Shown: positions 60,118 through 64,000 of the stretch, in pieces
Position numbering within the stretch: position 1 is the stretch's first letter
Layout of the letters: every line of letters starts with the position of its first letter
Origin: Toxoplasma gondii ME49
Taxonomy: Eukaryota; Apicomplexa; Conoidasida; Eucoccidiorida; Sarcocystidae
NCBI RefSeq assembly: GCF_000006565.2
Contig: NC_031475.1
Location: 1 to 64,000 of the forward strand
DNA: 64,000 bases
Direction of reading: 5' to 3'
Notes under the pieces: model-generated
Databases searched by the model: none
Told to the model about the DNA's origin: nothing
The model's input: only the letters and a program-made list of their open reading frames with translations
Made by a program: the position numbers and the translations under genes

Positions 60118-60124
60118 TGAGACG
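60118..60124 (+). promoter_or_regulatory. TGAGACG element, distal
   Basis: TGAGACG matches the (T/A)GAGACG motif known from several Toxoplasma promoters. It lies about 0.88 kb upstream of the ATG at 60999 and at the 5' side of the minus-strand open stretches, so it could serve either direction. A 7-mer of this kind also occurs by chance. Confidence 0.4.
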
Positions 60125-60169
60125 TATTTTCTCTTTAGACATAGGAGAATTCGAGCGAATGATCCCTTA

Positions 60170-60890
60170 TCGTGGTAGTCGTTCTATGTTTTTTCCTGCA
60201 CTGCTGTAACCCACTTCCGCCTGAGGCTGATTTTTGCCCTTGCCTGGTTGCCTACCCTTTATTGCCAGCTGTTTTGGTGAAACTGATCATCCAATCGTCA
60301 GGGCCTCCACTGGCGCGGCCCAGGAAAGCCCGCATCACCTGCCGTAGAACGAGCTTGGCTTTTACGAACAGAAATATCTCCCCTGTTGTTCATCGAGTCG
60401 TTTTCTCGGTTCCTCTCATCAACATTTTTCCCGTATCGATTTGTCTAGTCTTTCTTGTGGGACAGCCGCTTGCCTTGTCTGCTTTTTTTTGGCGTGGCAA
60501 TTCCCGCCGATCCCCTCCAGGCAGCTTCCGCTGTCTGCTCTTCACTCTTTGTTCGGTCCCTCCACTTTATTCTTTTTCGGCTGCCTACTTACTCTCGCCC
60601 TGCTTATTTGGTGCGCCGTACTCAGGAGCTCCAGCGGTTGTCTTGCGTTCCTTCAAACTCCCCCAGCAAGATCTTCGAAGCCCCTCCTCCCGTGTGCTCT
60701 TCCCACCGCTCTGTGCTCCTCTGTCTTGTGTCGTCTGTCTCCTGTTCGCCAGCCACTGTTTCCCCTTTGTCTCCATGTTTTATCGAATCCTCTCCGTCCC
60801 CCTAGTTGTCACCGTGTTCACCTGTTTAGACGCTTTTTCCTACCTCTGGGCTCCCACAATACAGCCGCCGTTCGCGTGTTACTGACCGGG
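60170..60890 (+). promoter_or_regulatory. Pyrimidine-rich leader/promoter region
   Basis: The + strand is strongly T/C-rich over about 0.7 kb, especially 60470-60790, immediately before the gene at 60999. This is typical of long 5' untranslated and promoter regions in coccidia. The T/C bias creates a 237-codon frame (60172-60885) rich in Leu, Ser, Pro, Phe and Cys, with no ATG at its head; I regard it as a composition artefact. Confidence 0.5.
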
Positions 60891-60948
60891 CAGGGATTAT
60901 GTACTGTACCTCGAAAGTGATACCAATAGTATACAGTTTTGATAGACA

Positions 60949-60955
60949 AGAGACG
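60949..60955 (+). promoter_or_regulatory. AGAGACG element, proximal
   Basis: AGAGACG is another match to (T/A)GAGACG, 43 bases before the ATG at 60999. Its position close to the start favours a role in this gene if the motif is functional. Confidence 0.4.
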
Positions 60956-60998
60956 CTCCACTCGAGCCGTTTCCCATTCGTAGTCTACTGTTTTAAAG

Positions 60999-63055
60999 AT
61001 GGCAGCACAGCTGTTGTCCATGTCGGAGATCGAGGGACCCGAAGAGAACGAAAACGCCTTCTGGGTCGCTGCAACAATCCCACCTCCCAAGTCTCTCGTC
61101 GAGGCGTTTGCTAACTATCCTGACGTTGTGCGTGTGCCCCGTCTTCTCCATTTTCTTCGGGTTGCCGTAAAGCAACAGAGGCGCCGTCAGCAGAAGCTCC
61201 ACGAGCTGCGGAGAAAAGCCTCGGGTCCCAGTGAGGGACAGACGGAGACAGAGGCTGGCTGGGAGGGCCAACGCCGAACAGCAGAGGAGCACGGAGAAGG
61301 AGAGACAGAGAAAGTAGCAAGACACCCGGATGAACTAGAAACACTCATCTTTCAAGGTGTAAGAGAGGAACGAAAAACAGCTATGCATGAAGTTCTTCGT
61401 CCCCGTTCCTTTTTTTACTTCCTTCTCTTGTTAGGAGGAGACGCGTACTAAGAAATACTCAGTGCGGCATCCTGGACATTCTCTCGGAGGCATGACCACC
61501 GCAGTACTTTCAACTCGCTCGCATTCGAGTATATGTATGTGTATGTTTCTGTGTGTCTTTATGGTGCTTGCGTTTATGCGCGTTAGTGTTGCTTGCTCCT
61601 GGAGGCGAGCCAGCGACAGAGAAATGCAGAAGCGCATGCGGAGGCTCGACGCCTGTGGGAGGAGCACCGCGTCCTCTGTTTTGCGGAGAGTGTGGAGACC
61701 TTAGATGCAACGGCTTTATCGCCACATCGCCCACAGGAGCGAGAAGAGGAAATTCGAAAGCTGTACAGTGAATCATTCGTCAACGAATGCAGCGGCAGCA
61801 TGCCGGAGATGAGAGAGAGGCTCCTGCGGGTACGATCAAGGCAACAGAGTGGTGTAACCACCTACGACGGGGTCTACCGCGCACATGACCAAGCGTATGT
61901 GTACCAGCGCGTAGGGCTTGTTTTGTGCGTCGTCTCCTCTGTTATCGACAGTCCAGCTGCGTCCTTACGCGTGTCCGTCACGCTACCTATGAAATGTAAA
62001 TCTGCCTGTGCCCTTCTGTGGTGTGTGTTGTGCTGCTCTCCTCTCGTGGGCAAGACCACGTCAGGAGACAGGCGTCTATGTCGCCGCCTTACCGTCCCAA
62101 GCACGCGCTGGTGCCGCGATGCGGAAACATCCTTTCATCATCTTTCTTCTTCCCCGCTTCGTCTGTGTGGTTCCATTCAGTCCGTGCTGCAGGCCCGAAG
62201 TACACAGTTGGAGCCTATGAGACGACGAACGCTAATGGAGGTTGCAGATTTCCTCATGACGCAAGGGGAATTTCTGGTGCGTATGCTTCCCTTGTTTGCA
62301 GTCTGTTTCGTTGCCCGTTGTCCTGTTGAATCGTCGTGGTCCCTTTTATGTCTTTCTTCGACGCGCGATCTTGTATTTCCTCCGTCATCTTCCGCCGGCA
62401 TTGTCTATTCCTCTTCTCTATTCAACTCCAAACTTGTACGTGTATTTCCTTTACCCAGTTCTCGAGTTTTTGTGTCCTCATCATGCGTTTCGCCTCCCGT
62501 CGTGACCTATGTATTGACAAGAGAGAGAAAGAGGAACACTCGATTCAGTGAGGGAGCTCTTTGGTCTGCTTCTGTTGTCGAATGTGAAGCAGTACCACCG
62601 CCGAAACGTCATCGATAAATTCACGAAACGTGGCTGTGCCTCTCATGAATTACACGGAGATATGTAAACAGCACAGATGTGCCGAGAGTGGAGATTCGCT
62701 CGAGTTGAAAGTCAGAGCACACGGCAAATACAAAAAAGAGGGACGCGGGCAAACGGAGACGCTGGAGACAGAGTGACATTATGGCGTCGTCTGTCCCGTG
62801 TTTCCTACCGCGGTGATATCAGGTTCAATGGAAATGCCACAGCATGGAACGAAACAACTGCATGTTAGTCTCTTTTGACGTATAAGATGAACGTGCTGTT
62901 CTGTGTTAGCTTGACTGCCCTTCCTCCTCCCGTCTTCGCGATTCTTGGGATCGTCCACTTCGCGTTTTTGTGCTCAGGAAGTGCTACAAGTTCTCGAAGG
63001 AGCCCGCCGAGATTTCGACGAACATCCAAATGATTTCGAGGCAAGCTTCACGTGA
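60999..63055 (+). CDS. Multi-exon gene for an Arg/Glu-rich, probably coiled-coil protein
   Basis: I reconstructed exons by phase: 60999-61358, 61435-61503, 61587-61894 (start could be 61605), 62065-62110, 62193-62276 and 62978-63055. Donors include GT|GTAAGAG, GC|GTATGT and CTG|GTGCGT; acceptors include TTGTTAG, ACGTCAG, GTGCTGCAG and TGCTCAG. All joins keep the frame and give about 314 residues with no signal peptide or membrane segment. The N-terminus carries AFWVAATIPPPK. It is followed by basic helix (RRRQQKLHELRRK), a Gly/Glu-rich linker, a charged helix (RQRNAEAHAEARRLWEEH) and a helical tail (PMRRRTLMEVADFL, EVLQVLEGARRDFDEHPNDF). I do not recognise the family; a cytosolic or nuclear structural or complex protein is only a guess. 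The small second exon could be skipped in phase. The end may be wrong: GAG|GCAAGC at 63040/63041 could be a GC-AG donor leading to an open in-phase exon at 63444-63620. Confidence 0.6.
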
Positions 63056-64000
63056 ATATCCGAAAGTTAGTACATAGCTTACCTGGACTACATATGTTTA
63101 TGTTTAGGTGTAGAAGAACGAGCACGCACCCGAGTCGACACTCGTGTAATCTGGACAAATCAACTGACAGAAACGATCAGACACAGCGAAAGACCGAAAT
63201 GTGTTATCTGTGTACCAATGCGTGCATTCCTGTAGGCGGGCACGCTCTTATGCATGTGGTCCTCCTTTTTTGAGAGATCTATTCATCGTAGCGGTTCCCG
63301 TTTCATGCTGGAATCCGTCGTACTCCTCCTTTCCTCGGATGTGTGTGTGCGGTCTTTGCTTGACCAGGACGTCGTCGTTCTCCGCACTTCCTCTCTCGTA
63401 GTGTGCTTCTCCGACTTTGCTTTTTTCTCTGTTACTGCTGCAGTATGTTAACCTCGGAGCCGCATGCGCTCTACTTTCACTCGAGTCCAACGCCTTCTCT
63501 GTTGTTCGCCCTTGTCTTGCTCGCTGGACCAACTTGCTTGACTTGACTGTCGGCGTGGATATACATAGACATCGCGCCCGTTATGATTCCGAGATGGGCC
63601 CTCGCTCTTTGTATTCCTCGGTGCGTAATGAAGAAACAGAACTGTTCTTTGTTAGTCTGTTTCCCGCGCAACAGTCACGAATGCGGGGACATGCGTGTGT
63701 ACAAGCGGATTCTGCACGTTTTTTTTTCTTGTGGGGGGAAGGGTGCGAACCGTCGCGGTGTTGGCGTCGTCACCAGAGATTGATTTCACACATATTGTTC
63801 GTTTTTTCCTGTGCGTTTGCCACCTGATTTTTCGTCCGTTTAGGTACAAATGGTGAAGCTTCACACTCCATGTCCAGTTCATGTGTTTTGCCCATGTGCG
63901 AAGTATCTTTCAGTAGGGCTTGCCAATTCGGCATCCAGGCGCATCACGCCTTTGGGTGCCAAGACTCTTTTATGTTTTTCCCATTGTTGATTCTTGCCTG
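63056..64000 (+). other. 3' region of the 60999 gene, possibly with further exons
   Basis: The + strand is T-rich with good acceptor tracts. TTTTTTCTCTGTTACTGCTGCAG-type sequence precedes an open stretch at 63444-63620 that ends at TCG|GTGCGT. A second acceptor, CGTTTAG, precedes an open stretch at 63844-63990. Both are in phase with exon 6 if a GC-AG intron begins at 63041. Otherwise this is the 3' untranslated region and intergenic DNA. The window ends here. Confidence 0.35.

Noticed and set aside
60172..60885. 237-codon frame before the 60999 gene as a membrane protein
   Set aside because: The stretch is pyrimidine-rich, which yields Leu/Ser/Phe/Pro in every frame. Three frames are open, the head is GTG not ATG, and the position fits a 5' leader.
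1324..64000. tRNA or rRNA genes
   Set aside because: I saw no cloverleaf-like stretch with the conserved T-loop and anticodon arm, and no nuclear rRNA core sequence. A covariance-model scan was not possible, so absence is not proven.

Overview
The window reads as one end of a chromosome of a coccidian apicomplexan, most likely Toxoplasma gondii or a close relative (Hammondia, Neospora). The reasons are: a CCCTAAA/TTTAGGG telomere at base 1; two nuclear fragments of mitochondrial cytochrome c oxidase subunit III (NUMTs); spliced genes with AG|GT-type introns; a (T/A)GAGACG promoter-type motif; and, at the inner edge, a secreted protein gene whose layout (signal peptide, transmembrane segment, RRLxx motif) fits exported coccidian proteins. 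The species call is an inference; no database was searched.

Layout. 1-810 is the telomere. 811-1323 is an 18-bp telomere-variant array. 1324-9609 is gene-poor, mostly single-copy DNA holding one NUMT (5.11-5.36 kb), a diverged ~365-bp tandem duplication (3.9-4.4 kb) and one doubtful signal-peptide frame (5.50-6.15 kb). From 9.6 to about 55.8 kb lies a long subtelomeric mosaic of direct repeats. I could separate modules called here alpha (0.59-0.67 kb, about 13 copies), beta (5), gamma (2), delta (3), epsilon (4), zeta (3), eta (4), theta (2) and iota (2). Single-copy-looking stretches separate them, and seven runs of N interrupt them. All copies I aligned run in the same direction. The + strand is strongly C/A-rich, which makes many meaningless short Thr/His/Pro/Ser-rich frames. 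I annotate no protein gene in this part.

From about 55.8 kb the composition normalises and real gene structure appears. A minus-strand gene (56.49-57.56 kb) encodes a secreted, transmembrane, RRLAD-bearing protein. Unassigned minus-strand open stretches with splice-like sites follow (58.5-60.1 kb). A plus-strand multi-exon gene (from 60,999) encodes an Arg/Glu-rich, probably coiled-coil protein. It has a pyrimidine-rich leader and an AGAGACG element, and may continue beyond the window.

No operon logic applies. The organising principle is chromosome-end architecture: telomere, variant telomere, gene-free duplicated buffer, then a rapidly evolving secreted-protein gene at the subtelomere boundary and a more ordinary gene behind it. 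I found no convincing new enzymatic or defence system. The most interesting signals are the modular repeat zone with a shared degenerate core, a NUMT that splits only one of two duplicated blocks, the translatable telomere-variant array, and the RRLAD-type secreted protein.
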